A DNA stretch of 32,802 bases. It comes from CAZDXJ01 sp964509475. Lineage in GTDB: Bacteria; Pseudomonadota; Gammaproteobacteria; Methylococcales; Methylomonadaceae. Below, one piece after another: positions 15,800-24,454 of the stretch. The notes beneath the pieces were generated by a model that saw only the letters and a program-made list of their open reading frames with translations, did not search any database and was not told the origin of the DNA. The position numbers and the translations under genes are program-made. Position 1 is the stretch's first letter, and each line of letters begins with the position of its first letter. The DNA is taken from positions 1 to 32,802 of the forward strand of contig CAZDXJ010000019.1 of NCBI GenBank assembly GCA_964509475.1, read 5' to 3'.

Positions 15800-16438
15800 T
15801 CAGATCGCCTCGCCACCGAGGCTTTGCGCCAGGCATTGAATCAATGCCATTGCCGCCTGAGGCAGACTTTTGCCAAAGGCGATAACGCCATCTTCATGGC
15901 CCAGCATGGTGAATACGGAGCGGGAAGCGAGTTGGCCCGATTGGAACAATGTTGCAACCGCATCGGCCATTTCCGGACTGCCATATGGGATATCAGCTGC
16001 CGTACAGGGGAGTTGTAATTTTTTTGCAGCGTGCCATATTTCAGGACAATGAACATGGATTACAGCTTGAATGTCCGGGTTTTGTCGATAGACCATGGCA
16101 TAGGTCAAGGCTTCCGAAGAGGGCTTGCAAGGTCCAAGTGATGTAATACGATTGGCTTTAGGGGTCGCGGCAAGGATCAGGCAATAGTTTTCCCGGGTTA
16201 ATGTTTGCAGATGTCCGGTTTGGGTGCCACTGATAAGGAATTGCAATGGACAGGTAGCGAGACGCAAGCTGATATTACCATAGCCATAACCCTGGTAACG
16301 ATTCCGGTTTTGGCCGATCAGTTGCATACGGTGCAAAATTGTACGCCAGCTATCAATTTGTGAGATATCAATTATCTTGGGTATGATATCGAAACTATGA
16401 GCGTTTTGGTATTTTATGACGCCCTCAGTGTGGTTCAT
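15800..16438 (-). CDS. Class II aldolase/adducin-family enzyme
   Basis: The 212-residue product has the class II aldolase fold signature: GYGNISLRL at residues 52-60, then E109 (SSEAL), H128 and H130 (VIHVHCPE) and H181 (LGHEDGVIAFG). These four would be the metal ligands/base, as in fuculose-phosphate aldolase. Relatives include sugar-phosphate aldolases and methylthioribulose-1-phosphate dehydratase (MtnB), but no other methionine-salvage gene is near, so I leave the substrate open. It starts 9 nt after the secreted-protein gene ends, with no clear Shine-Dalgarno, and is probably coupled to it. Confidence 0.75.
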   Translation of the reverse strand: MNHTEGVIKYQNAHSFDIIPKIIDISQIDSWRTILHRMQLIGQNRNRYQGYGYGNISLRLATCPLQFLISGTQTGHLQTLTRENYCLILAATPKANRITSLGPCKPSSEALTYAMVYRQNPDIQAVIHVHCPEIWHAAKKLQLPCTAADIPYGSPEMADAVATLFQSGQLASRSVFTMLGHEDGVIAFGKSLPQAAMALIQCLAQSLGGEAI

Positions 16439-16447
16439 GCTGTATTG

Positions 16448-18076
16448 TTATTTATTTGCGGCCGGATTCAATATAAGTTGCAGTTGACCAATGTTGAGAT
16501 TATAGGTCAGGCCACCGCCGCCAGAACCTGTGAAATACAATACATGAGATTCCGAAGTCCTGGCCAGCAGGCTGGCTATAAAACCACCGGGGAAATCGTC
16601 AACCCGATACCAGGGACCCCACGGATGCCGGGCTTCAAATAATGCGCCTACGGGCATTTTGACATTTCCTGATACGGTTTCGATTCCCGCAAATCCGCTC
16701 AAAAACAGATAACGCTTGAGCGCCGGGTGATATATTGCTGAACCTTGGGCCAGGGTCGTCAAGCCTGTCAAGGGGCGGGCGTCTTTGGAATGATAAGACC
16801 AGGTTGGCTGGCTTTGCTTGTCGAAACCGGCAAAATATTGGTAATGTTCATAATTCAATACCGGTTTCCGGGACGTGCCCGCATTTAATGCGATTCGGGT
16901 TAGGTAAACAGCCTGATGCCGAGGCTGTTTGGCGATTTCATTGGCAATTCCGAGTGCATAAAGATAACCGTCAGTATTCAAAGCATAGGCTTGTCCCATC
17001 TGGATGAACATTAATACCTTGAACGGGCTGTCCTGGCCCCAGGGCGAATCGAAACGGGCTGTCCAGTCGAGACCGTTGTTTCCGGAATAGGCGATATAAC
17101 CTTTTTCAGGCTCGCCGGGAGGATAATGCAGGGCCATGTAAAGATAGTCATCAATGGCTATCACGCTGGAGGGTTTATCTGAATTTTTGAATATTTTTTG
17201 ATCCCCATAGGGAATATGACGGCTGATGACACATTGCTGATCCGTGTTACAGGACTCAAACAAGGGGGCTGAACCATGCAGCCGGATCATGCCGGATGGC
17301 GTGTATTGGCACAAGGGCAAAGGCTGGTCACAGCTGAATACCTTGCAATATTCGTTGTTTTTATCGGTGTTGATGTATAGGCCAGGCGCGACTTCAATAT
17401 AGGATTTGTCAAATTCATCCGGGGTATGTTGCTGTAATGCCGGAAAGCAATTTGCCATGCCGGTTGCATCACCAAATGCCAGATACAAGTCGTTATTTCC
17501 GGCCCAGGTCGAAGGCCATAAATCGCCTGGATACGGAATGGAATGATAGCCATCGGCCAACAGGGCTGTTTGAATCAGGCAATTGGGGCAATTCTTGTCC
17601 CGGAAACCATCGTGATTGTAATCGTCGTCAGGCCAGCCGTTTTCATCCCAGTCCCAGCTTGTTTCCTTGTTCTGCTTTATCATGAATTGCAGTTGCGACA
17701 GGCCTGAGTGCCACAGGGTTCTGTTAAAGATATCGGCGCCCGGATCGGTAACGGCGGCATATAAAGGATAGATGGCCGGGGCTATGTTGGATGCACTTAA
17801 TGTAAACAGAGGCTGATCATCTGTTAATTTTGCATTCGCCAGGAACGGGCGTGGTAGTCGGCGAAACTTGTGATCCGGGCCATAAAAATGAAGTACGCCC
17901 CGAATGCGGGTCGCTATGTAAAGATCGCCCTGATCCGGTTGCGGGAAACGTAGTTTTACCCGGAATGTTTCCTGTGCCTGTACAACCGTTCGATTCGTGA
18001 TCAGTTCGGCTGCCATGCTCGAGGGGCATACGCTCAACAGAATAAGGCAATATACACTTTTCCAGTAGATATTCAT
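16448..18076 (-). CDS. Secreted beta-propeller-like protein of unknown function (DUF4185-like)
   Basis: The 542-residue protein has a signal peptide (residues 1-22, SSMAA end). An N-terminal beta-rich domain is followed by an acidic calcium-loop-like segment at 142-160 (DWDENGWPDDDYNHDGFRD). A long C-terminal part then carries propeller-type motifs: STWAGNNDLYLAFGDATG, IAIDDYLYMALHY, IAYSGNNGLDWTARF, and PVGALFEARHPWGPWYRVDD near the end. By memory this order resembles DUF4185-type, sialidase-like propellers. No catalytic residues can be assigned. At least eight cysteines suggest disulfides, so it acts outside the cytoplasm. It forms a unit with the aldolase-like gene. Confidence 0.7.
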   Translation of the reverse strand: MNIYWKSVYCLILLSVCPSSMAAELITNRTVVQAQETFRVKLRFPQPDQGDLYIATRIRGVLHFYGPDHKFRRLPRPFLANAKLTDDQPLFTLSASNIAPAIYPLYAAVTDPGADIFNRTLWHSGLSQLQFMIKQNKETSWDWDENGWPDDDYNHDGFRDKNCPNCLIQTALLADGYHSIPYPGDLWPSTWAGNNDLYLAFGDATGMANCFPALQQHTPDEFDKSYIEVAPGLYINTDKNNEYCKVFSCDQPLPLCQYTPSGMIRLHGSAPLFESCNTDQQCVISRHIPYGDQKIFKNSDKPSSVIAIDDYLYMALHYPPGEPEKGYIAYSGNNGLDWTARFDSPWGQDSPFKVLMFIQMGQAYALNTDGYLYALGIANEIAKQPRHQAVYLTRIALNAGTSRKPVLNYEHYQYFAGFDKQSQPTWSYHSKDARPLTGLTTLAQGSAIYHPALKRYLFLSGFAGIETVSGNVKMPVGALFEARHPWGPWYRVDDFPGGFIASLLARTSESHVLYFTGSGGGGLTYNLNIGQLQLILNPAANK

Positions 18077-18130
18077 TTTGATATGGTATGAATCGGGCTG
18101 TTACGATTGATTCAAAGCCTAGAAATTGTA

Positions 18131-18144
18131 TTGACGAAAGTCAA
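18131..18144. promoter_or_regulatory. FNR/CRP-superfamily-type inverted repeat
   Basis: TTGAC and GTCAA form a perfect inverted repeat with a 4-nt centre. The core TTGA-N6-TCAA equals the consensus core of FNR, Anr, Dnr and FixK sites. It lies 55 nt upstream of the secreted-protein gene (minus strand) and about 160 nt upstream of nrdR. On the minus strand the same bases also look like a -35 (TTGACT), with a poor -10 (TAGGCT) 17 nt further on. Whether it acts as activator or repressor site cannot be told. Confidence 0.45.
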
Positions 18145-18304
18145 GGATTTATGGTGGGCTGACCGTGACAGCGTTTAAAAATGTGATAAAGGTAATATAA
18201 AATCCATTAATTTTTCAGTTGCTCTGAAAGGTTTTTTTGTTTTTATCATTGCGTTGGCATTAAAATGGCTTTCAATACTTTGTGTTTTGGGATGAGGAAT
18301 ATTT

Positions 18305-18757
18305 ATGCGTTGCCCGTTTTGTTATGCCCAGGAGACCCGGGTTGTTGATTCACGTTTGGCGAATGAAGGCGAGCAAGTGCGCCGCCGCCGGCAATGCAGT
18401 GTTTGCAAGGAGCGTTTTACAACCTATGAAATGGCGGAATTGGTTCTGCCAAGGATAGTCAAAAGCGATGGTGTACGCGAACCCTTCAGGGAAAACAAAT
18501 TACGCGCGGGTATGATGAGGGCATTGGAAAAACGACCGGTAGCCAGTGAGCACATTGAAGCCGCAATATCGAAAATCAAAAAAAGTTTGCTGGCGCTTGG
18601 CGAACGTGAAGTCTCCGCCACTCAAATTGGCGAGTTGGTGATGCGTGAATTAAATGCGTTGGATCATGTGGCTTATGTGCGCTTTGCTTCTGTCTACCGT
18701 AGTTTTGAAGATGTCAGTGAGTTTGCCGATGTGATTGCCAGTTTACAAAAAAAATAA
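18305..18757 (+). CDS. nrdR: Transcriptional repressor NrdR
   Basis: The 150-residue protein has the N-terminal zinc ribbon (C3, C6, C31, C34; MRCPFCYAQETRVVDSRL and RRRRQCSVCKERFTTYE) and an ATP-cone domain starting at about residue 46 (PRIVKSDGVREPFRENKLRA). NrdR senses ATP/dATP and represses ribonucleotide reductase genes. GAGGAA is the ribosome binding site. Unlike many relatives, it is not followed by ribD here. The next gene is an OmpA-family protein with its own predicted promoter. Confidence 0.97.
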   Translation: MRCPFCYAQETRVVDSRLANEGEQVRRRRQCSVCKERFTTYEMAELVLPRIVKSDGVREPFRENKLRAGMMRALEKRPVASEHIEAAISKIKKSLLALGEREVSATQIGELVMRELNALDHVAYVRFASVYRSFEDVSEFADVIASLQKK

Positions 18758-18836
18758 AAGGGCCGGGGTGATGTCAGCATACAATCATTTTAATGAGATT
18801 TGTACCACAACAAAGCGATTTTACCCGTGCCTGTGC

Positions 18837-18864
18837 TTGAGGCTTTTTTCATATCGACTATACT
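18837..18864 (+). promoter_or_regulatory. Predicted sigma70 promoter of the OmpA-family gene
   Basis: TTGAGG (18837-18842) and TATACT (18859-18864) are separated by 16 nt. The start point near 18871 would give a leader of about 30 nt. A weak GC stem with a T-run (GCCT...AGGCTTTTTT, 18829-18849) overlaps the -35 and might end the nrdR transcript, but the stem is only 4 bp. Confidence 0.5.
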
Positions 18865-18900
18865 GATGCCAGTTAAACGATGAAATATTGAGAGCAATCG

Positions 18901-19785
18901 ATGAAAAATACCTATCTCAAATGCCTGATTATGCTATGTGCTGGACTGTTTTATGTTTTGTCTTCATTCAGTTATGCCAATGAACCCGAAACCTATGGCC
19001 AACAAATAGGTCTCAAGGCAACCAGCAGTCTGGCGAACCTGACCACATCCTGGCTGGAAATTCCCAAAAATATCATTAATGTAACCAATGCAAAAGACAG
19101 CAATATATTTTACGGGTTTATTGGTGGAACATTCAAAGGGATGGTTGTCATGACCGGGCGTTTGGGTGCAGGTGTCGCTGATTTACTGACCATTCCACTG
19201 CCAACTTTGCCGATTGCCTATCCCATTTATGTGTGGAATGATTTCGATGCGGATACCTCGTTTGAGCCAGTCTTTCGTTTATATGACAAAAGAAGACCAT
19301 CCTATGACGATTATCAGGATATGGCAAACGATGAGGATACGGTTGCACAAGGTGATGCCGATGATGATGGCGATGGTGTTGTAAATGCTCAGGATATCTG
19401 TCCAGACACACCCAATGGCGCCAAGGTCGATAGCCAGGGCTGCTGGGCTTACCATGGGGTTTTCTTTGATTTTGATCAGGATGTGATTAAACCCGAATTT
19501 TTACCTTTGTTTGATAACGCCATTAACGTATTGAATTTGAATCCTGAACTTACCGTGGAAATCCAGGGTTATACCGATAATATCGGCGATGCGGACTATA
19601 ACTTGAGACTTTCCCAGCGCAGGGCTGAAGCGGTCAAGGATTACCTGATCGCCAATGGGATCGACCCCTCGCGTTTGACGGTAAAGGGGTTTGGTATGTT
19701 GGATCCGGCGATGCCTAATGACACTGAAGAAGGCAGGGCTTTTAATCGCAGGGTCTATTTTAAAAGAACGGATATAGCTGAGTGA
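18901..19785 (+). CDS. OmpA-family outer-membrane protein with TIGR04073-like N-terminal domain
   Basis: The 294-residue protein has a signal peptide ending near residue 26 (SSFSYA). A domain at about 32-127 (SSLANLTTSWLEIPKNIINV, then FYGFIGGTFKGMVVMTGRLG and GVADLLTIPLP) resembles, from memory, the exosortase-system-associated family TIGR04073. A thrombospondin type 3-like calcium linker follows at 152-181 (DADDDGDGVVNAQDICPDTP). A C-terminal OmpA domain runs from about 184 to 290, with GYTDNIGDADYNLRLSQRRA supplying the peptidoglycan-binding D226 and R241. It probably anchors the envelope to the cell wall. No exosortase gene is in the window. Confidence 0.88.
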   Translation: MKNTYLKCLIMLCAGLFYVLSSFSYANEPETYGQQIGLKATSSLANLTTSWLEIPKNIINVTNAKDSNIFYGFIGGTFKGMVVMTGRLGAGVADLLTIPLPTLPIAYPIYVWNDFDADTSFEPVFRLYDKRRPSYDDYQDMANDEDTVAQGDADDDGDGVVNAQDICPDTPNGAKVDSQGCWAYHGVFFDFDQDVIKPEFLPLFDNAINVLNLNPELTVEIQGYTDNIGDADYNLRLSQRRAEAVKDYLIANGIDPSRLTVKGFGMLDPAMPNDTEEGRAFNRRVYFKRTDIAE

Positions 19786-19800
19786 GCCAATAAATCCGTA

Positions 19801-19867
19801 TCAGAGCAGCGGGCGCTTCTGAGCGTCTGTCGAGTTCAGATTTTCCTTGGCCGCGATATATTGCGGC
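19801..19867. other. Two stem-loops between convergent genes, no T-run
   Basis: One stem pairs TCAGA (19801-19805) with TCTGA (19818-19822), with an inner AGC/GCT and a small bulge. A second pairs GCCGC (19850-19854) with GCGGC (19863-19867) over an 8-nt loop. They sit between the converging OmpA-family and symporter genes, where terminators are expected, but neither has a downstream T-tract, so intrinsic termination is not supported. Confidence 0.3.
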
Positions 19868-19900
19868 TAATATCCGCTTTTGCCATGCTTCATATAAAGG

Positions 19901-21202
19901 TTACTTTATGCGGTGTGGCAGTTCAACCCCAGTAATGATACCGGCATCCGGATTATCGAAGACGGACTGATCCAGTTCATTTTCTCCCTTGGCGACAATG
20001 CAGCTTACACAAGCGTCACCGGTAATATTGACGGCCGTTCTGAGCATATCCAGAAGCCGGTCCACGCCCAGAATCAGGCCAATACCTTCTACCGGTAAGC
20101 CGACTTGATTAAAGACCATCGCCAGCATGATCAGGCCTACTCCGGGAACGCCGGCGGTACCGATTGAAGCCAGGATGGACATGCCGATAACGGTGAGATA
20201 TTGGCTGACATCGAGATGAATGGCATAGACATTGGCGATGAAAACGGTGGCAGCGCCTTGCATGATAGCGGTGCCATCCATGTTGATGGTGGCGCCGAAC
20301 GGTACTGTGAACGAGGCGATGGAATTATGTACACCCATGCGTTTTTCCATAACTTGCAAGGTTACCGGAATGGTCGCATTGGAACTGGCGGTACTGAATG
20401 CAAAAATTTGCGCCGGCCGCATCTTTCTGAAAAACACCAGCGGATTCAAGCGGGCCAGCCAGGCGACCAGTAAACTGAGCGTGCCAACACTGTGCAACAG
20501 CAGGCAAAGGACAACGACGGAAAAATAGCCAATCATGGGCAAAACAAGACCAATACCCTGCTGGGCAAAGGTTTTTGCCATCAAACAAAATACGCCGGCC
20601 GGTGCAAAATCCATAACCAGGGTAACGACGTTCATCATGACCTCGTTGAGCTTTTCGGCGAGATTAGCAAGTTGGCGGCCGGCTTCGCCGGCCATGAGCA
20701 TGGCGATGCCAAACACAATGACAAAGAAAATGATTTGCAGCATATTGCCTTCGGCAAAGGCGTGAACGGGATTGCCGGGGACGATATTGATAAAAACCTG
20801 GGTCAATGGCGGCGCGGGTGTTGCTGTAAAACCGGAAGACAGGCTGGCTTTTTCGGCAAAATTTTCTCCCGGAGCGACCAGAATTGCAATCATCAAGGCC
20901 AGGGTAATCGCCAGTCCGGTGGTCATCAGGTAGAGTAAAAAGGCTTTGATACCCACTCGCCCCAGCATACCGATATCACCAATGCCACAGACACCGCAGA
21001 TCAGGGAGAAGGTAACCAATGGCACGACCAGCATTTTCAAGGCCCGGATAAAGATGTTGCCAACGACATGAAAAAGCCCGTTGACCAGATAATTTTGTAT
21101 CCAGTCTATTTCCTTGGCATGGATTTCAAGCAGGCTGCCCAGAATCAGGCCGGCCAACATGCCAATAAGAATTTTTGTCGTGATCGTGGTTTGTTGAGAC
21201 AT
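19901..21202 (-). CDS. Dicarboxylate/amino acid:cation symporter (DAACS family)
   Basis: The 433-residue inner-membrane transporter has the glutamate-transporter fold. After several N-terminal helices come hairpin 1 with ASSNATIPVTLQVMEKRMGV, the unwound TM7 motif INMDGTAIMQGAA, hairpin 2 with ASIGTAGVPGVGLIMLAMVF, and the TM8 motif VNITGDACVSCIVAKGENEL with Asn and Asp near the substrate site. The hairpin-1 sequence SSNAT differs from the SSSS/SSST of DctA and GltP, so substrate choice (glutamate, aspartate or C4-dicarboxylate, with Na+ or H+) is open. It is transcribed away from the DNA glycosylase gene. Confidence 0.92.
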   Translation of the reverse strand: MSQQTTITTKILIGMLAGLILGSLLEIHAKEIDWIQNYLVNGLFHVVGNIFIRALKMLVVPLVTFSLICGVCGIGDIGMLGRVGIKAFLLYLMTTGLAITLALMIAILVAPGENFAEKASLSSGFTATPAPPLTQVFINIVPGNPVHAFAEGNMLQIIFFVIVFGIAMLMAGEAGRQLANLAEKLNEVMMNVVTLVMDFAPAGVFCLMAKTFAQQGIGLVLPMIGYFSVVVLCLLLHSVGTLSLLVAWLARLNPLVFFRKMRPAQIFAFSTASSNATIPVTLQVMEKRMGVHNSIASFTVPFGATINMDGTAIMQGAATVFIANVYAIHLDVSQYLTVIGMSILASIGTAGVPGVGLIMLAMVFNQVGLPVEGIGLILGVDRLLDMLRTAVNITGDACVSCIVAKGENELDQSVFDNPDAGIITGVELPHRIK

Positions 21203-21230
21203 GATTTTACAAACGGTTGGGTTAATAAAT

Positions 21231-21245
21231 ACTTACGGTGTAAGT
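21231..21245. promoter_or_regulatory. Perfect 6-bp inverted repeat upstream of the symporter
   Basis: ACTTAC (21231-21236) and GTAAGT (21240-21245) face each other across a 3-nt centre, 28 nt upstream of the symporter start on the minus strand and 80 nt upstream of the DNA glycosylase gene. The size and placement fit an operator for a dimeric regulator. No regulator gene adjoins it, so this is only a candidate. Confidence 0.35.
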
Positions 21246-21325
21246 TTGTTTTTCTAAATAAAATGAATCTATGGTAGATTATCCTGTTTAATTATTAGAA
21301 ACAACGTTTATTAAACCGGCTCTTC

Positions 21326-21970
21326 ATGTCAGTGACTGAAACTTTTGATATTGATTGTCAATCCTGTTCGCGTCTAACGGCTTTTTTACAAACCGTCAAG
21401 TCACAATATCCGGCTTATCACGCCAAACCGGTAGCCCCGTTTGGCGCCGATCAGCCGGATTTGTTGATTGTCGGTCTGGCACCAGGAAAACACGGCGCCA
21501 ACGCTACAGGCAGACCGTTTACCGGCGATTATGCCGGTTTGTTGCTGTACCGGACCTTGTTTCAGTTTGGCTACAGCAACCGGCCGGATTCGACATCCAT
21601 GGATGATGAACTGCAACTGAAAAATTGCCGGATTACCAATGCGGTGAAATGCTTGCCGCCGGATAACAAACCGGCGACATCGGAAATCAAGCAATGTAAT
21701 CATTTTCTGGCAGCGGAATTGCGAACATTACCCGAACAGGCGGTTATTTTGGCCCTGGGACTGATTGCCCATCAGGCGGTGTTACGCGCCTATGGATTAC
21801 CGTTAAGCCGTTACCGGTTTGCCCATCAGGCCGTACACCGTTTGCCGGATGGGCGTGTTCTGGTCAATTCCTATCACTGCAGCCGCTACAATATGCAGAC
21901 AGGGCGGCTTTCGGAGGCGATGTTTGCTGCCGTTTTTGCACGCATTGAAAAGTTATTGCACCCTGAATAA
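21326..21970 (+). CDS. Uracil-DNA glycosylase, family 5 (UdgB)-like, iron-sulfur type
   Basis: The 214-residue protein should remove uracil or related damaged bases from DNA. Motif A at residues 50-71 (GLAPGKHGANATGRPFTGDY) and motif B near 181-195 (NSYHCSRYNMQTGRL) match the family 5 (UdgB) pattern rather than family 1 or 4. C11, C14, C109 and C124 have the CXXC...C-X14-C spacing of the [4Fe-4S] ligands. Motif A lacks the Asp/Glu of families 1 and 4, as is usual for family 5. It starts the same-strand run that leads into the chaperone module, 18 nt before the next gene. Confidence 0.87.
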   Translation: MSVTETFDIDCQSCSRLTAFLQTVKSQYPAYHAKPVAPFGADQPDLLIVGLAPGKHGANATGRPFTGDYAGLLLYRTLFQFGYSNRPDSTSMDDELQLKNCRITNAVKCLPPDNKPATSEIKQCNHFLAAELRTLPEQAVILALGLIAHQAVLRAYGLPLSRYRFAHQAVHRLPDGRVLVNSYHCSRYNMQTGRLSEAMFAAVFARIEKLLHPE

Positions 21971-21988
21971 TTTTTTGGGCCTGAATTT

Positions 21989-24454
21989 ATGATAAAAAAT
22001 ACCAAAATGCTTGCCAATTTGAGCAGTGGCGTACTCCAAGAACAAGCGGCGGCTTATCTGGCCTCGGGTTCCTACCGTTTGACCCAGGAAATCTATAAAA
22101 TACTTTTGAAACGGGAAGACAATCTACGTTACCGGCAAGGTTTGGCACAGTGTTATCTGCAACGCGCCCTGGATGCGGCCAAGCGTGGGAAATACAAGGA
22201 AGCCATAACCCTGTGGGAAAATCATCTCGAATATGTCCAGCAGCACCTGGATAATCATCGTTATATCGGCTGGTTGTTGAAAACGGGGCAAAAAGCGAAA
22301 ATCAATACCTATTTACAAACCCTGGATTTAGAAAATCTGATCCGGGATTATCCACAATTGGCCTGCTATCTGGGTTTTTTTCACGTTCTTGGGCAAATTG
22401 ACCTGTTGGCGCTGTTACCCGGACACATACCCTTGTATCAACAAACCCAACAGGCACAGCTTGCCTTGCAAGCCTGGCAAAACAATGATCGGGACAGCAT
22501 GTACCGGTGTCTGGCGGCCATCCCTTTACGTTCTGCCTTGCATGATTTTTGTGCGCTGTTGAAAGCAGCCGATCAGTTCATCGGCAACCGGGATAAAGCC
22601 GATAAACTGCTGTCCAGTATAAAATCCGATTCACCTTATCATGCGGCCAGCGGCTTGTTGTCGATATTATCCATGGACGGCAAGACGCTGATTCAGGCTT
22701 TATTGGCATTGCCGAATACACAACAGAAATTACTTGGCAAGATGCGGGGTCTGACCGATCGGCAAATCAAGCTGTTGCAGTATCTTGGCCGCCAGAAATC
22801 CCCTTTGGCGACCAAGATGCAATTTGAACTGGCGATTCAGTATCAGGGGTTGATTGGCGCCGATTATGCGCAACGTTTTTGTTTGGCGTTATTACCCTCT
22901 TATCCGGCGGGATTGCGTTTGTATGAAAAAAACTTTGGTGCCTTGAGCCGTTTTGAGAAACTGCGCAATGCCGCGTTAAGGGCGGAAAGCCGGCGTGAAC
23001 CACTGGAAGCGATAAATTATTGGGATCAATGTATTGATGTGTTGCTGGTGGATAAACAGAAAAACGCGCTGAAAGTCGCATTTATTTTGCGTCATATTGC
23101 CGAAATGACCCCACCCCACGAAGCCCTGGATTATCTGTTGGAAAGTCTTGAATTTGACCGGCAAGACAAAGCGACCCACCTGAAGGTTCTCGATATTTAT
23201 CAAAATACTGATCAAAAGGAAGCCTATAAAAGATATTTGCAGGAAGTTCTGGCGATATTTCCCGACGATGTGGATGTGCTGGATTTGGCCATGCGGGAGG
23301 CCGTTTCCAGGCGGGTGTTTAAAAAAGCGGTACAATACGCCAAAAAGATTTTGACGCTTGATCCGGTCAACAGCCGTGCCAAACAGGTTTTGTTCAGCAG
23401 CCACTTGAATCATGCCCGCAAACTTTTGCAAGGTCAAAAATATCATCGGGTGGAAAAGGAAATCCGGCAAGCTGAAAGTTTGGGTTTGGGCAAACATTAT
23501 TCAGAACTGGCCGGTTTGCTATCAGGCTTCTTCGTTTATCTGGGCGAAGACAAAAAACGCGGTATGCAAATGTTAACGGAAAATTTGCGTAACGCTTCGG
23601 AAGGTCAGTTTATTCGTCGCTACAGAATTGTGCATGAGGCCTTGACACTGGATCTGCCAACGGCGCCGATACTTCGGGGAATCAAAGCGTTGGCGGAAGA
23701 TTATGTTTTGTCCGATGCGGAATTGAACCGCTTTCTGCGTTTGCTCGATGAACAACGCAAAACTTCGGACCCTTGTCTGATTCAGGCTGTGGAGAAGGTC
23801 AAAAAAGAATTTAAACGTTTCCTTAAGGAACAGACATGGACGGATGCGCAGCGTTTGCAGGTGATGCAATCTATGGAAAATATCCGCCATTTTGAATTGA
23901 TGCGCCATTGTCTGCGTTGCGTGCCAGACACAATGTCCAAACCCATCTGGATATTTTATAAAGTGTATTTAGCGGCACAAGGCAATCCAGCCAAGGTATC
24001 GTTGATTGATGTCAGCAAATTGCAAGTACAATACGATGCAGCGAAACAGCAGGGTGATGAACGTACTGCGGCGCGGATTTCCGGGTTTTTGGATAAAATT
24101 TATCAGTACCGGACAACAGATAATTTTGCAAGTCCGGCAGAGGAGGGGTATTTCGACCCCTATGATCATTTATTCGAAACGATTGATTCGAGGACATTTA
24201 CCAAAATTAACCGGAAATACGAACAAATGCAAAAAAACTTGCCGGCTGAGCGGATGATCGATTTGTTATTGGCGGCTTTGCCGGATAAAAAATGGCTGCG
24301 TAATATATTGATGGATGAAGACTTGTTCAGCGCCCTGGTGTTTTTGCAAGCGGCCCGGGAACTGGATATTGATATTGGCGTGAGTGTCGATGATATTTTG
24401 AACGTCGCCCGGGAAAACGAGCCGCCAGCCTCATTTCCATTTTTTAATCGATGA
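21989..24454 (+). CDS. Large TPR-like helical repeat protein of the Hsp70 module, function unknown
   Basis: The 821-residue product has no signal peptide or membrane segment and is rich in helical repeats. TPR-like units can be seen at about residues 25-100 (LAQCYLQRALDAAKRGKYKE) and again in the middle (EALDYLLESLEFDRQDKATH, RVFKKAVQYAKKILTLDPVN). The C-terminal end, with FDPYDHLFETIDSRTFTKIN, is less repetitive. I do not recognise a family. Its stop overlaps the J-like gene by 4 nt (ATGA). In such a context it may act as a client-binding or scaffold subunit of the chaperone module (inference). The Shine-Dalgarno is weak. Confidence 0.8.
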   Translation: MIKNTKMLANLSSGVLQEQAAAYLASGSYRLTQEIYKILLKREDNLRYRQGLAQCYLQRALDAAKRGKYKEAITLWENHLEYVQQHLDNHRYIGWLLKTGQKAKINTYLQTLDLENLIRDYPQLACYLGFFHVLGQIDLLALLPGHIPLYQQTQQAQLALQAWQNNDRDSMYRCLAAIPLRSALHDFCALLKAADQFIGNRDKADKLLSSIKSDSPYHAASGLLSILSMDGKTLIQALLALPNTQQKLLGKMRGLTDRQIKLLQYLGRQKSPLATKMQFELAIQYQGLIGADYAQRFCLALLPSYPAGLRLYEKNFGALSRFEKLRNAALRAESRREPLEAINYWDQCIDVLLVDKQKNALKVAFILRHIAEMTPPHEALDYLLESLEFDRQDKATHLKVLDIYQNTDQKEAYKRYLQEVLAIFPDDVDVLDLAMREAVSRRVFKKAVQYAKKILTLDPVNSRAKQVLFSSHLNHARKLLQGQKYHRVEKEIRQAESLGLGKHYSELAGLLSGFFVYLGEDKKRGMQMLTENLRNASEGQFIRRYRIVHEALTLDLPTAPILRGIKALAEDYVLSDAELNRFLRLLDEQRKTSDPCLIQAVEKVKKEFKRFLKEQTWTDAQRLQVMQSMENIRHFELMRHCLRCVPDTMSKPIWIFYKVYLAAQGNPAKVSLIDVSKLQVQYDAAKQQGDERTAARISGFLDKIYQYRTTDNFASPAEEGYFDPYDHLFETIDSRTFTKINRKYEQMQKNLPAERMIDLLLAALPDKKWLRNILMDEDLFSALVFLQAARELDIDIGVSVDDILNVARENEPPASFPFFNR

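Noticed and set aside
18077..18304. NrdR boxes upstream of nrdR suggesting autoregulation
   Set aside because: No pair of the known A-rich NrdR-box palindromes could be found by eye.
18829..18849. Intrinsic terminator after nrdR
   Set aside because: The stem is only 4 bp. The T-run is good, but the same bases are better explained as part of the next gene's promoter.
21246..21275. Promoter for the DNA glycosylase gene (TTGTTT, TATGGT)
   Set aside because: The -10 is poor and the spacing is 18 nt; not convincing enough to list.
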